A DNA stretch of 64,000 nucleotides from JAAFHB01 sp963677935 (GCA_963677935.2 CAXXEH010000003.1:6076001-6140000); one strand, 5' to 3'; numbered from the stretch's first letter, positions 49,717-59,063 are shown. Numbers and translations are program-made. The notes: generated by a model not told the origin, from the letters alone.

Positions 49717-50940
49717 ATGAAGAAAATGGATAAATGTTCGTTTTGTGGCAGGGATAAGAAAGATGTTCATATCCTGATTGCCGGTATGGAGGGTCACATA
49801 TGTGAAAACTGTATCGAGCAGGCTCATGCCATAATCGAAGAGGAGTTTAAGAAAAATAAAAGTTTTGATCTTACAGGTATTGAACTGAAGAAACCAAGGG
49901 AGATCAAAGATTTTCTTGATGAATACGTTATTGGTCAGGATGATGCAAAAAAGGTATTGGCAGTGGCTGTTTACAATCATTATAAACGGTTAAATCAGCA
50001 TGCTGATGACGAAGGGACGGAGATTGAAAAATCGAATATCATCCTTGTTGGACCAACTGGTACGGGAAAAACATTGTTAGCGAAAACGATTGCTAAGATG
50101 TTGCACGTACCTTTCACTATCGTGGATGCAACTGTTTTAACCGAAGCAGGTTATGTTGGTGAGGATATTGAAAGTTTGCTTACGCGACTGCTTCAGGTTG
50201 CTGATTATAATGTAGAAGCAGCTCAACGGGGAATAGTTTTTATTGACGAGATTGATAAGATTGCCCGCAAAGGGGATAATCCTTCTATCACCCGTGATGT
50301 TTCGGGTGAAGGTGTTCAGCAAGGGTTGCTTAAATTACTTGAGGGTTCAGTAGTCAATGTTCCGCCACAGGGTGGACGTAAACATCCTGAGCAGAAAATG
50401 ATTCCTGTGGATACAAAAAATATCTTGTTCATATGCGGTGGCGCTTTTGAGGGTATTGAGCGAAAAATAGGTCTCCGCCTGAATACAAAAGTGGTTGGAT
50501 ATAAGGCCAGCCTTGATAGTGGTGTTGTAGATCGTAATAATCTGCTACAATATGTATCACCTCAGGATCTCCGTTCATTTGGGCTTATTCCGGAGATTGT
50601 TGGACGTTTACCTGTACTAACATATCTTGTCCCTTTGGAAAGAGAAGCACTAAGGCGAATTCTGACGGAGCCGAAGAACTCCATTATCAAACAATATCAG
50701 AAACTGTTTAAGATGGATGGAATTAAAATTACCTTCCTTGAAGAAACTCTTTATCTTATTGTAGATAAGGCTATTGAATTTAAACTGGGAGCTCGTGGTC
50801 TACGAGCTATTTGTGAGACCGTAATCATGGATGTGATGTTTGAGATGCCCTCTGGTTCCCATACAGAGATCGTGATCACTCCGGAATTTGCATTGGAAAA
50901 GATCGATAAACTAAGTGCAATCAGGTTACAAGCCGGATAA
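49717..50940 (+). CDS. clpX: ATP-dependent Clp protease ATP-binding subunit ClpX
   Basis: AAA+ unfoldase that delivers substrates to ClpP. The 407-aa protein has the N-terminal zinc-binding domain (Cys7, Cys10, Cys29, Cys32), Walker A GPTGTGKT (112-119), Walker B IVFIDEIDKIARK, the pore loop AGYVGED and the sensor-2 region GARGLRAICE. Length and order (tig-clpP-clpX) are canonical. A strong stem-loop terminator follows. Confidence 0.98.
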   Translation: MKKMDKCSFCGRDKKDVHILIAGMEGHICENCIEQAHAIIEEEFKKNKSFDLTGIELKKPREIKDFLDEYVIGQDDAKKVLAVAVYNHYKRLNQHADDEGTEIEKSNIILVGPTGTGKTLLAKTIAKMLHVPFTIVDATVLTEAGYVGEDIESLLTRLLQVADYNVEAAQRGIVFIDEIDKIARKGDNPSITRDVSGEGVQQGLLKLLEGSVVNVPPQGGRKHPEQKMIPVDTKNILFICGGAFEGIERKIGLRLNTKVVGYKASLDSGVVDRNNLLQYVSPQDLRSFGLIPEIVGRLPVLTYLVPLEREALRRILTEPKNSIIKQYQKLFKMDGIKITFLEETLYLIVDKAIEFKLGARGLRAICETVIMDVMFEMPSGSHTEIVITPEFALEKIDKLSAIRLQAG

Positions 50941-50956
50941 ATCAGGTTTAGTATAT

Positions 50957-50993
50957 AAAAAAAGGTCGCCCTGCTCAAGCAAGGCGACCTTTT
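50957..50993. terminator. Bidirectional terminator between clpX and the KAS III gene
   Basis: Stem AAAAGGTCGCC / GGCGACCTTTT (50960-50970, 50983-50993) has flanking A- and T-runs, between two convergent genes. Confidence 0.85.
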
Positions 50994-51009
50994 CTGCGTA
51001 AACCCAGAT

Positions 51010-52092
51010 TTACTCCGGCATTTTGTAAACAATTGAATTAATAGTCATTCCTGCACCAACAGAGGTGAGAATGATGGTATTACCTTTGTCAATCTGATGG
51101 TCCTTCATCTTGTCTTTTAAAATAAGATCGAGGAGTGTGGGAACCGTTGCAGTTGATGAATTGCCAAATCGTTGAATCGTCATTGGCATTATACTCTTAT
51201 CATATTCGCGTTGGCCATAGAGCCTAAATACCCTGCTCAGGATTGCTTCATCCATTTTTTCGTTTGCCTGGTGAATCAAAACCTTACTGATATTATTGAG
51301 GTGCAATCCGGCCTTGTCCAGGCTCTCCTTAACAACTCCCGGAACAGTGCTTAACGCATAGGCATATACTTTGGAGCCAAGCATTCTGAGATATTTATAA
51401 GCTTTGGGGTTTTCAGGATTGGCCGAACACCCCATCACAAGCATATTATGATCGAAATCAGAGCGACTCGCATGTGCTAAGATCCCAACAGGCAACTCGC
51501 TTTCAACCGCTTCTACAATCACGGCGCCTGCACCGTCGGAAAAAATCATCCGGTCACGGTCATAAGGATCGGCAATCCTTGATAAAACATCGGCACCAAC
51601 GACTAATCCACGTTTAAATGTTCCACTTTTTATATAGGCATCAGCTATAATCATTGCAGTAGTCCATCCAGGGCAACCACATGTGACATCGTTTGTCAGA
51701 ATAGCTGGGTTTTTAATTCCAAGTTTAGCTTTAACACGGTTGGCCAAGGAGGGCATTTGGTCAGGTACAAGTATCCCATGAACTACATCACCGAAATTAT
51801 GTGCGACCAGAATGAACTCAAACGATTCAGGATCAATACCTGAAGTTTCAATTGCATCACGGGCTGCAAAGGTGGCTAAATCACTTGTCACCTGATCCGG
51901 TTCTGCATAACGACGCTCTTCAATATTTGTGATCTCACAAAATTTTCGGATGATATCCGAATTGGGGATTTCGAATCTTTTATTTGTTGCCGGATCGTAA
52001 AACTCGGCATCCAGGAAGAAATCGTTGGGGATTATCCTGCCCGGAATATAGGATCCGGTGCCAACAATAACAGTATAAACTTTTTTACTCAT
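51010..52092 (-). CDS. 3-oxoacyl-ACP synthase III family protein (FabH-like)
   Basis: KAS III enzymes condense an acyl-CoA with malonyl-ACP to start fatty-acid or related chains. The 360-aa protein is longer than FabH of E. coli (317). The active-site Cys is probably Cys140 in VTCGCPGWTTA; His is in LIHQANEKMDE and Asn in RFGNSSTATVPT, completing the triad. Because Bacteroidota often carry several KAS III paralogues, including ones for aryl polyenes, the exact substrate is uncertain and fabH is not assigned. It starts 5 bp after the lpxH stop, so the two form an operon. Confidence 0.85.
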   Translation of the reverse strand: MSKKVYTVIVGTGSYIPGRIIPNDFFLDAEFYDPATNKRFEIPNSDIIRKFCEITNIEERRYAEPDQVTSDLATFAARDAIETSGIDPESFEFILVAHNFGDVVHGILVPDQMPSLANRVKAKLGIKNPAILTNDVTCGCPGWTTAMIIADAYIKSGTFKRGLVVGADVLSRIADPYDRDRMIFSDGAGAVIVEAVESELPVGILAHASRSDFDHNMLVMGCSANPENPKAYKYLRMLGSKVYAYALSTVPGVVKESLDKAGLHLNNISKVLIHQANEKMDEAILSRVFRLYGQREYDKSIMPMTIQRFGNSSTATVPTLLDLILKDKMKDHQIDKGNTIILTSVGAGMTINSIVYKMPE

Positions 52093-52097
52093 ATCAA

Positions 52098-52871
52098 TTA
52101 TTTACTATTCGTAAGCGTTTTATTTATGATTTTCTCGAGCCGAAATGTATTTCCGTCGAATACTCCATAGGTAATCTCTTTAAACCAGTCGCCAAGTATG
52201 ATCATCTTACTCTCCTCTGTTAACTGAAAATCGAGTGCAATGTGTCTGTGTCCCACCACAAAAAAGTCAAAATATTTTTCCTTTAATAACTTGCGGGCAA
52301 AAATTATTTGATCTTCACGGTCTTCACCTAAAAAACCTTCTCCATAAATTCCTTTCCCTAGCCTGCTGTTTTTAGACCAGTAATGTGCGAGTCGAAAAGA
52401 TAAATCGGGATGGAATTTTGCAAATGCCCACTGGGCAACTTTATTGTGGAAGAATCGGGTCAGAAATTGGTATTTCTTGTCTGTTTTTCCAAGATCATCT
52501 CCATGGGCAAGAAAGAACCTTTTTCCGAAAAGCTCTGTTTCATAGGGTTCATGGTGGATGATCATCCCTGTTTCACGCGGAAGATAATCGAAAACCCAGA
52601 TGTCATGGTTGCCGGTGAAAAAGTGAACAGGAATACCGCTGTCACATATCTCAGCTATTGCTCCCAGAACCCGGACAAACCCCTGAGGCGCCACTTTACG
52701 ATATTCGAACCAGAAATCGAAAATATCTCCAAGGAGAAATATGATGGCAGCATCCTCTTTGATGCGGTGTAGCCAACTTACAAAAAGCAACTCCCTTTCG
52801 TGGTTATGCTTTAATGCAGGAGCCCCAAGATGAACATCAGAAGCAAAGTATATTTTTTTCGACAAATTCAA
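52098..52871 (-). CDS. lpxH: UDP-2,3-diacylglucosamine diphosphatase
   Basis: LpxH hydrolyses UDP-2,3-diacylglucosamine to lipid X in lipid A synthesis. Calcineurin-like metallophosphatase motifs are DVHLGAP, GDIFDFWFEY, GNHD, HGDD and GHRH. The open frame reaches an ATG at 52928, but a well-formed promoter (52907-52936) covers those codons, so translation should start later; TTG at 52871 or 52865 puts the start just before LSKKIYFASDVHLG, as in family members. It is co-transcribed with the downstream KAS III gene. Confidence 0.88.
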   Translation of the reverse strand: MNLSKKIYFASDVHLGAPALKHNHERELLFVSWLHRIKEDAAIIFLLGDIFDFWFEYRKVAPQGFVRVLGAIAEICDSGIPVHFFTGNHDIWVFDYLPRETGMIIHHEPYETELFGKRFFLAHGDDLGKTDKKYQFLTRFFHNKVAQWAFAKFHPDLSFRLAHYWSKNSRLGKGIYGEGFLGEDREDQIIFARKLLKEKYFDFFVVGHRHIALDFQLTEESKMIILGDWFKEITYGVFDGNTFRLEKIINKTLTNSK

Positions 52872-52906
52872 ACCAAATAAATAATGTGAATTCTTTAAGT
52901 TATCGG

Positions 52907-52936
52907 CAAAGATAGACCTAAAAAACAATTTTTCAA
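52907..52936 (-). promoter_or_regulatory. lpxH promoter
   Basis: On the minus strand TTG (52936-52934), 19 nt, TATCTTTG (52914-52907): exact Bacteroidota consensus and spacing. It overrides the ATG at 52928 as lpxH start. Confidence 0.75.
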
Positions 52937-52987
52937 GATTCGGGAAATATTGTGTATGTTTTTAATCAGGGAGGATCAATTTAATAG

Positions 52988-54133
52988 CTACTTAAATATC
53001 CTTATCAATGCCTGGTTCAATGCCGGACCTTTTAGATTTCTCCCAAGTATAGCCCCATCTTTGTCTAAAAGATAATTAAATGGTAACTCCTGAATATTGT
53101 AATTGGTCACTGCCTGGAAACTTCCTTTCATGTCACCGACGTTTATGCAGCTTAAATTATCATTCGCAATTGCTTCCAACCATGCTATCCGGTCATTGTC
53201 AACGCTGACCATATATATCTCAAATCCCTTGTTTTTAAATTTGTAATAGAGTTCTGAAAGGACAGGATTGACGATTCGTGAGGAGCGATCTTTTGCTGAC
53301 CAAAAATGAAGCAGTACATATTTACCGTGTAAGGACCATAAATCTCTGAGGTGACCGTCGGCATCCGGTAGTACAATATTAGGAGAGTTTACCGCATTGT
53401 TCTTTAAAACCGTATTCAATTTTTTGTTTTTTTCCTCCTTGATAAATTCAAGTGTGTTATTGTACAGCGCAATGACCTGCTCATTTTTGGGATATACTGA
53501 AAATAACGCCGAAGCTGCTGTTTTCATTGTCTGCAGGTCATTGACTACGAAATTCTTATCATCCCATTTCTGATAAAGAGCATATACCGAAGCCAGCGAA
53601 AATGGATTTCTTTTAACGAAAGAAGTAACATAACTGGAATGATCGATAGTGATCTCATTATATCGGGCGTTCCATTCGGCAATCTTTGAAGTGTAAGAAC
53701 CATCATTCTTGTGAACATTGTAAAGCTTTTGCAAAGAATCAAGTTGTGTTTTAGCATTAACGAACCGATTGTCCAAATCCCGCAAAATCTCAGAACCTTT
53801 TGATCCTGTAAGGTGGTAATCACGTGTGAAATTCTTATACGACCCTATAATTACTGCATTTTCTGACGAATCGACCAGCAATGTTACGAAACTTGATTTT
53901 GATAGTTTTAACAAATAAAAGGTCGGCGATGAGGTCCTTCCTTTAAACTTAAATTTTCCCTCATTATCCAACTTAATGGAATCAGAAGGCAACTGATTGT
54001 TAATTAATAATTTATTGAAGTAAATAGTTTTTCCTGCCCCGCCATCCAATTGTCCTGAAATGGTGAAATTAGTTTTTTTACCACAGGCAGAAAGAACAAA
54101 AAGAACAATCACAAAATAAAATGCATTTTTCAT
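52988..54133 (-). CDS. TlpA-like thioredoxin-fold lipoprotein lacking active-site cysteines
   Basis: This 381-aa protein has a lipobox (FVLSAC, Cys17), a DUF4369-type N-terminal domain (FTISGQLDGGAGKTIYFNKL ... FKFKGRTSSPTFYLLKL), a helical middle, and a C-terminal redoxin domain (LPDADGHLRDLWSLHGKYVLLHFWSAKDR). Where TlpA relatives have WCxxC this protein has SAKDRSSR, with no Cys, while the cis-Pro loop ELPFNYLLDKDG is kept. It is thus probably redox-inactive and may bind a partner or ligand in the periplasm. It stands alone upstream of lpxH. Confidence 0.85.
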   Translation of the reverse strand: MKNAFYFVIVLFVLSACGKKTNFTISGQLDGGAGKTIYFNKLLINNQLPSDSIKLDNEGKFKFKGRTSSPTFYLLKLSKSSFVTLLVDSSENAVIIGSYKNFTRDYHLTGSKGSEILRDLDNRFVNAKTQLDSLQKLYNVHKNDGSYTSKIAEWNARYNEITIDHSSYVTSFVKRNPFSLASVYALYQKWDDKNFVVNDLQTMKTAASALFSVYPKNEQVIALYNNTLEFIKEEKNKKLNTVLKNNAVNSPNIVLPDADGHLRDLWSLHGKYVLLHFWSAKDRSSRIVNPVLSELYYKFKNKGFEIYMVSVDNDRIAWLEAIANDNLSCINVGDMKGSFQAVTNYNIQELPFNYLLDKDGAILGRNLKGPALNQALIRIFK

Positions 54134-54359
54134 TGAAATTGGATATTAGTCAAAATTTTAATCGTCTGTTAATAATTAAGCACTCATAATCATGATTCGG
54201 TCATAATTACTAAATTACAATTCAAGGATAACAAAAGTATAAATTCCTTGTTAAAACCAATCAATTGATTTCGCTTTTAACCATTAATTATCGCAGTACG
54301 TCAGAATGACCAAACTGCAATTTTTTTTGACTATTTTTACGCCCTGTAAATTTTGTTGT

Positions 54360-55301
54360 GTGCAAATTCATTATAATCTGGATAATTTTAAAGCTGTAAA
54401 GCCAGTGGTTACGATCGGAACCTTCGATGGTGTTCATTTAGGGCATCGTGAGGTCATCCTAGAACTTAAACGGCTCAGTTCTCTTTCGGGAGGAGAATCG
54501 GTGATTTTTACTTTTGAACCACATCCCCGTATCATTATTTCGCCACAGGAGGATTCTCTTCGGCTATTATCCACAAAAAATGAGAAGATCAGACTGATGG
54601 AGAAAATCGGAATCGATCATCTGGTGATCTATCCTTTTACAGAAGAATTTTCAAAATTATCATATGACGAGTTTGTATCAACGATTCTTGTCGGCAAAAT
54701 GAAAATCTCAAGCCTTGTGGTCGGATATGATCATCGGTTCGGGCAAGGACGCAAAGGGAATTTTAATTCACTTGAATTACTTTCCAGCGAGTTGAAATTT
54801 AAGGTTGAACAACTTTCAGAATTACTTGTTGATAACAAGGTTGTAAGTTCTACAAAAATACGGTCCGCGCTCGAAGCGGGAGATATTTCAACCGCGAACC
54901 ACTTTCTGGGATATCAATATACCCTTTCGGGAAAAGTGATCAAAGGACAGCAACTTGGACGAAAAATCGGGTTCCCAACTGCCAATATTGACACTTATGA
55001 TCAACATAAACTGGTCCCTGGGGATGGCGTATATGCCGTGATGGTTGAATCGGACGGAAAGAAATACAAAGGTATGCTCAATATTGGAGTTCGTCCTACA
55101 GTTAACCATAATGCAGATCATAAAACCATTGAAGTAAATATTTTCGATTTTGCAAAGGATATTTATGATTCGGAAATAGCCCTGTTTTTTATTGAAAAAA
55201 TTAGGGATGAACAGAAATTCGCCAGTCTTACCCAGTTGCAGGAACAATTGATTAATGATCAGGAGTTTACTATGAGAATTCTTTCAAAAGAAAATTTTTA
55301 G
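54360..55301 (+). CDS. ribF: Bifunctional riboflavin kinase/FAD synthetase
   Basis: RibF makes FMN from riboflavin and then FAD. The GTG at 54360 (313 aa) gives the usual start QIHYNLDNFKAVKPVVTIGTFDGVHLGH; an ATG at 54306 would add 18 residues resembling no family N-terminus. FAD synthetase motifs are GTFDGVHLGHREV, VVGYDHRFGQGRKGN and VSSTKIRSALEAG. The riboflavin kinase domain has GRKIGFPTANI and GVYAVMVESDGKKYKGMLNIGVRPT. Transcribed alone. Confidence 0.94.
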   Translation: MQIHYNLDNFKAVKPVVTIGTFDGVHLGHREVILELKRLSSLSGGESVIFTFEPHPRIIISPQEDSLRLLSTKNEKIRLMEKIGIDHLVIYPFTEEFSKLSYDEFVSTILVGKMKISSLVVGYDHRFGQGRKGNFNSLELLSSELKFKVEQLSELLVDNKVVSSTKIRSALEAGDISTANHFLGYQYTLSGKVIKGQQLGRKIGFPTANIDTYDQHKLVPGDGVYAVMVESDGKKYKGMLNIGVRPTVNHNADHKTIEVNIFDFAKDIYDSEIALFFIEKIRDEQKFASLTQLQEQLINDQEFTMRILSKENF

Positions 55302-55337
55302 TATTTTTAGCCTTTAGTAATTTAAATATATAATAAA

Positions 55338-56747
55338 ATGATTGCTCAAATTGAAGATTTTAAAGTTAAAGATATCTCCTTGGCTGAATTTGGAAGGAAA
55401 GAGATAGAAATCGCAGAGAAAGAAATGCCTGGACTAATGTCTCTTCGTAAAAAATATGGTTTGCTTAAGCCATTAAAAGGATCAAGAATTATGGGATCGT
55501 TACATATGACGATCCAAACCGCTGTCTTAATTGAGACTTTGGTGGAATTGGGGGCAAAAGTAAGGTGGTGCAGCTGTAATATTTTCTCTACACAGGATCA
55601 CGCTGCTGCAGCAATTGCAATGGCCGGAATTCCTGTATTTGCCTGGAAAGGTGAAACGCTATCAGAGTATTGGTGGTGTACAGAGCGTGCACTCAACTTT
55701 GGTGAGGGTTTGGGGCCTACGCTGATTGTTGATGACGGAGGTGATGCCACCATGATGATTCATCGCGGTTATGAAGCTGAAGGCAATGTTCAGATTCTGG
55801 AAGAACCCGTAAATGCCGAGGACGAAATCGAATTGAATAAAATCCTGAAGCAGGTTCTTGCTGCAAATCCAAATCGCTGGCATCTTCAGGCAAAGGTGAT
55901 CAAAGGGGTATCCGAAGAGACCACAACAGGTGTACACCGGCTTTATCAGATGGTTGAACAAGGCAAATTGCTTTTCCCTGCCTTCAATGTAAATGATTCT
56001 GTGACCAAATCCAAATTTGATAACCTTTATGGTTGCAGAGAGTCACTGGCTGATGGCATTAAACGGGCAACCGATGTAATGATAGCCGGCAAAGTGGCCG
56101 TAATTGCTGGTTATGGCGATGTAGGAAAAGGTTGCGCTCACTCCATGAGGTCCTATGGCGCCAGGGTAATCATAACCGAAATCGATCCTATTTGTGCATT
56201 GCAGGCAGCAATGGAGGGCTTCGAAGTGAAGACTATGGAAGATGCTGTCGCTGAAGGTAATATATTCGTTACGACAACCGGAAACCTCGATATAATAACT
56301 GGCGAACATATGGCGGCAATGAAGGATCAGGCGATTGTTTGTAATATTGGACATTTTGATAACGAAATTCAGGTATCGCGGCTCGAGAAGTGGGAAGGTA
56401 TTACCAAAATAAATATTAAGCCTCAGGTCGATAAATATGTTTATTCGGATGGTCATGCGATCTTTCTGCTTGCTGAAGGTCGTCTTGTAAATTTAGGTTG
56501 TGCAACTGGTCACCCTTCTTTCGTTATGAGCAACTCATTTACAAATCAAACTTTGGCTCAGATTGAGTTATGGAGTAAGCAATACGAAATAGGGGTTTAC
56601 CGGTTACCTAAACATCTTGATGAGGAGGTTGCCCGGCTTCATCTTGAACAGATCGGGGTTAAACTTACGGTTCTAACTGCTTCACAGGCTGAATATTTGG
56701 GCATTTCGCCCAATGGCCCTTATAAACCAGAGCATTACCGGTATTAA
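55338..56747 (+). CDS. ahcY: Adenosylhomocysteinase
   Basis: Hydrolyses S-adenosylhomocysteine to adenosine and homocysteine, keeping methylation going. The 469-aa protein has substrate-binding MTIQTAVLIETLVELGA and CSCNIFSTQDHAAAAIA, the NAD site GYGDVGKG (258-265), and the C-terminal PNGPYKPEHYRY, in which Lys and Tyr reach NAD of the neighbouring subunit. Length and motifs are canonical. It ends at a long stem-loop. Confidence 0.98.
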   Translation: MIAQIEDFKVKDISLAEFGRKEIEIAEKEMPGLMSLRKKYGLLKPLKGSRIMGSLHMTIQTAVLIETLVELGAKVRWCSCNIFSTQDHAAAAIAMAGIPVFAWKGETLSEYWWCTERALNFGEGLGPTLIVDDGGDATMMIHRGYEAEGNVQILEEPVNAEDEIELNKILKQVLAANPNRWHLQAKVIKGVSEETTTGVHRLYQMVEQGKLLFPAFNVNDSVTKSKFDNLYGCRESLADGIKRATDVMIAGKVAVIAGYGDVGKGCAHSMRSYGARVIITEIDPICALQAAMEGFEVKTMEDAVAEGNIFVTTTGNLDIITGEHMAAMKDQAIVCNIGHFDNEIQVSRLEKWEGITKINIKPQVDKYVYSDGHAIFLLAEGRLVNLGCATGHPSFVMSNSFTNQTLAQIELWSKQYEIGVYRLPKHLDEEVARLHLEQIGVKLTVLTASQAEYLGISPNGPYKPEHYRY

Positions 56748-56768
56748 GATTCCTGGAAAGTCAAATAC

Positions 56769-56814
56769 TAAAGCGGTTGACAATGCAATTTTTTGCATTT
56801 TTAACCGCTTTAAA
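56769..56814. terminator. Terminator between ahcY and the Rieske-like gene
   Basis: The outer stem TAAAGCGGTT / AACCGCTTTA and inner stem AATGCAA / TTGCATT are separated by T-runs, between convergent genes. Confidence 0.75.
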
Positions 56815-56816
56815 GA

Positions 56817-57299
56817 TTAGTTAGTCACAGTGAGGGTAAGGTTTCCGGAAATGATATTGTAATTCTGAAGATAGTGAGTCGCTAACCCTTTTACCGGTTG
56901 TCCATTTGCTAATAAATTAAATTGTGATCCACACTTATCGCAAACTCCGAAGAAATCGCTGCTGAAAATCGTGTAGGGAGGTGAAGTGAGATTCTTGATA
57001 GGTTGTATTGTAACAGTTCCCGAAAAATCTTTTTCATATGGACAACAAGCATCGTAGGCCATATATTGAGATAATTCAGGGTTAACACATACCACGATCA
57101 GCCCTTTATATCCCTCATTCTGAAATAAAACCGAATTGCCAGGAATAGTTAAGTGGTTATAGTTTACTAACGAAATACGCAGGTTAATCTTAGTATATGG
57201 CACGAAATTGTTCTGGTCATTCTTACAACCACCGGTTATTAAAAGTATTCCTGCGAGCAGGGTAATTTTTGAAGTTATTATACGTCGTAAATTAAACAT
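56817..57299 (-). CDS. Rieske-like lipoprotein with four-cysteine metal site
   Basis: This 160-aa lipoprotein (lipobox ITGGC, Cys25) has the general layout of Rieske [2Fe-2S] domains, but the two His ligands are missing: the boxes read YDACCPYE (Cys85, Cys86) and CDKCGSQFNLL (Cys120, Cys123) followed by GQPVKGLATHYL. GSxF-x-x-x-NGxPxxGPA is typical of Rieske folds. Cys4 coordination could give zinc or another iron centre. Similar lipoproteins are common in Bacteroidota without known function. Confidence 0.72.
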   Translation of the reverse strand: MFNLRRIITSKITLLAGILLITGGCKNDQNNFVPYTKINLRISLVNYNHLTIPGNSVLFQNEGYKGLIVVCVNPELSQYMAYDACCPYEKDFSGTVTIQPIKNLTSPPYTIFSSDFFGVCDKCGSQFNLLANGQPVKGLATHYLQNYNIISGNLTLTVTN

Positions 57300-57479
57300 T
57301 TTGTCTATTTTTATCGAATGCTAAGATAAATAAAATGAATATCATAATTGCACAAATAAAATGGAGTAATTACCAAATTTTAGATGTTGTCAATCCCGAT
57401 ATTATGAACCTAAAGTTGGCTTAAATCGTTTGTTCAAATTTTTTCAAGCGCAAATTTGTTTTTTTCTTAAAGAATATTT

Positions 57480-57487
57480 TAAATTTG
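57480..57487 (+). promoter_or_regulatory. -7 element of greA
   Basis: TAAATTTG with TTTG at 57455-57458, 21 nt upstream, matches the Bacteroidota pattern and supports the greA start at 57569 over in-frame codons upstream. Confidence 0.6.
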
Positions 57488-57568
57488 TATTTAATCAGAT
57501 CGGGAAGAGTTCCGGCATACCGGAGTTCTTCTTGTTTTTTATGTATTATCAGCAAAAACCAATACCAG

Positions 57569-58048
57569 ATGGGCAAAATTACTTATATCTCTGCCGAAGG
57601 GCTGAAAAAGCTTAAAGCGGACCTGGATCATATGATCAATGTGGAGAGGCCGGCAATTTCCAAGAATATCGGAGAAGCTATTGAGAAGGGAGATATTTCA
57701 GAAAATGCAGAGTATGATGCAGCCAAGGATGCACAAGGAATGCTTGAGGCCAAAATTGCCTTGTTGCAAAACCAGTTGGCGAGTGCCCGAATAATAGATC
57801 AATCGAAGATTGAAACTAATGTTATTCAGATAATGAATAAGGTAACAATTAAGAATACGAAAAATAATTCGACCATGTCTTATACGATTGTTTCAGAACA
57901 TGAAGCGGATCTGAAACTGGGGAAAATTAGTGTTAATACACCTATTGCCCAGGGCCTTCTGGGCAAAAGGATTGGTGATGCGGTTGAAATTAAAGTCCCT
58001 TCAGGTGTGATCCCATTTGAAATTATCAATATAGAATTAGGAATATAA
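57569..58048 (+). CDS. greA: Transcription elongation factor GreA
   Basis: GreA rescues backtracked RNA polymerase by stimulating transcript cleavage. The ATG at 57569 gives 159 aa starting GKITYISAEGLKKLKADLDHM; codons before it lie in the promoter/leader. The N-terminal coiled coil carries the acidic tip GDISENAEYDAAKDAQ (Asp and Glu that place the second Mg), and the C-terminal FKBP-like domain ends SVNTPIAQGLLGKRIGDAVEIKVPSG. The HIT gene follows after 15 bp. Confidence 0.97.
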   Translation: MGKITYISAEGLKKLKADLDHMINVERPAISKNIGEAIEKGDISENAEYDAAKDAQGMLEAKIALLQNQLASARIIDQSKIETNVIQIMNKVTIKNTKNNSTMSYTIVSEHEADLKLGKISVNTPIAQGLLGKRIGDAVEIKVPSGVIPFEIINIELGI

Positions 58049-58063
58049 CTTATTTAGTATGTT

Positions 58064-58459
58064 ATGGCAAGTATTTTTACAAAGATCGTAAATGGAGAAA
58101 TTCCTTGTTATAAAGTTGCTGAAGATGAGCACTACCTTGCCTTTTTAGATATTTTCCCGATTGCCATTGGTCATGTTCTGGTGATACCTAAAGTTGAGAC
58201 TGATTATATATTTGATCTTGATGATCCTGATTTTGTCGGATTAATGTTTTTTTCGAAACGTGTTGCCGTTGCTTTGAAAAGAGCCATACCGTGTAAAAAA
58301 GTGGGGATTGCTGTCCTTGGCCTTGAAGTCCCTCATGCTCATATTCACCTTATCCCATTGAACAGCGAAAGTGATATCAATTTTTTAAAACCAAAATTAA
58401 AACTTTCTTCAGAGGAGTTCAAGGATATCACTGCCAAAATTGCCAGTGAATTTATTTGA
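58064..58459 (+). CDS. HIT family (histidine triad) protein
   Basis: Small nucleotide hydrolase/phosphoramidase of the HINT class. The 131-aa protein has SIFTKIVNGEIPCYKVAEDEHYLAFLDIFPIAIGHVLVIPK and the triad VPHAHIHLIPL. Length is usual. The substrate may be AMP-lysine or AMP-amino-acid adducts as for HINT proteins. Probably co-transcribed with greA. Convergent with ruvC. Confidence 0.94.
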   Translation: MASIFTKIVNGEIPCYKVAEDEHYLAFLDIFPIAIGHVLVIPKVETDYIFDLDDPDFVGLMFFSKRVAVALKRAIPCKKVGIAVLGLEVPHAHIHLIPLNSESDINFLKPKLKLSSEEFKDITAKIASEFI

Positions 58460-58467
58460 AAAGTTAT

Positions 58468-59019
58468 CTATTTCACTCTTCCTGGATTTTTTCTTATAAA
58501 ATCTCCCCAATCTTTTACAGAGTTGCCAGAAACTGGATTTTTTAACTGAAGGTAATGACAAACAGCTGTTGCTAAACCATCTGTGGCATCAAGATCATTT
58601 GGCATTATCTCAATATTAAACATCTGCTTTAAAAAATAGGCAACCTGTTCTTTGGTGGCCGAGCCGTTTCCTGTTATGGCTTGTTTTATCCGTAATGGTG
58701 CATATTCAAAAATTGGAATGTTTCTGTAAAGTGATGCAGCCATTGCCACCCCCTGGGCCCTTCCAAGTTTGAGCATTGACTGAACATTTTTACCGAAAAA
58801 TGGCGCTTCAAGTGCTGTTTCATCAGGTTTGTACTCGTCAACAAGATAGAGTGTCCGGTCAAAAATATGGCTGAGTTTCTGGTAATGTCCCGAAAATCCT
58901 GAGGTTTTTATCACCCCCATCGCGACAATCTGAGCCTTGTTCTTAGTGATTTTAAGTACACCATATCCCATAATATTTGATCCCGGATCAATTCCCAGAA
59001 TGGTTTTATTTATTTCCAA
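58468..59019 (-). CDS. ruvC: Holliday junction resolvase RuvC
   Basis: RuvC cuts Holliday junctions with RuvAB. The 183-aa protein has the four acidic active-site segments: ILGIDPGSNIMGYGV, ALEAPFFGKNVQSMLKLGRAQGVAM, and the C-terminal PNDLDATDGLATAVCHY. The KQAITGNGSATKEQV segment is also typical. It is the last gene of a three-gene cluster on the minus strand. Confidence 0.96.
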   Translation of the reverse strand: MEINKTILGIDPGSNIMGYGVLKITKNKAQIVAMGVIKTSGFSGHYQKLSHIFDRTLYLVDEYKPDETALEAPFFGKNVQSMLKLGRAQGVAMAASLYRNIPIFEYAPLRIKQAITGNGSATKEQVAYFLKQMFNIEIMPNDLDATDGLATAVCHYLQLKNPVSGNSVKDWGDFIRKNPGRVK

Positions 59020-59063
59020 TTTCTTTTTTTCTGTTAAAGTTGAACGTTATGGATGTTCCAAAT

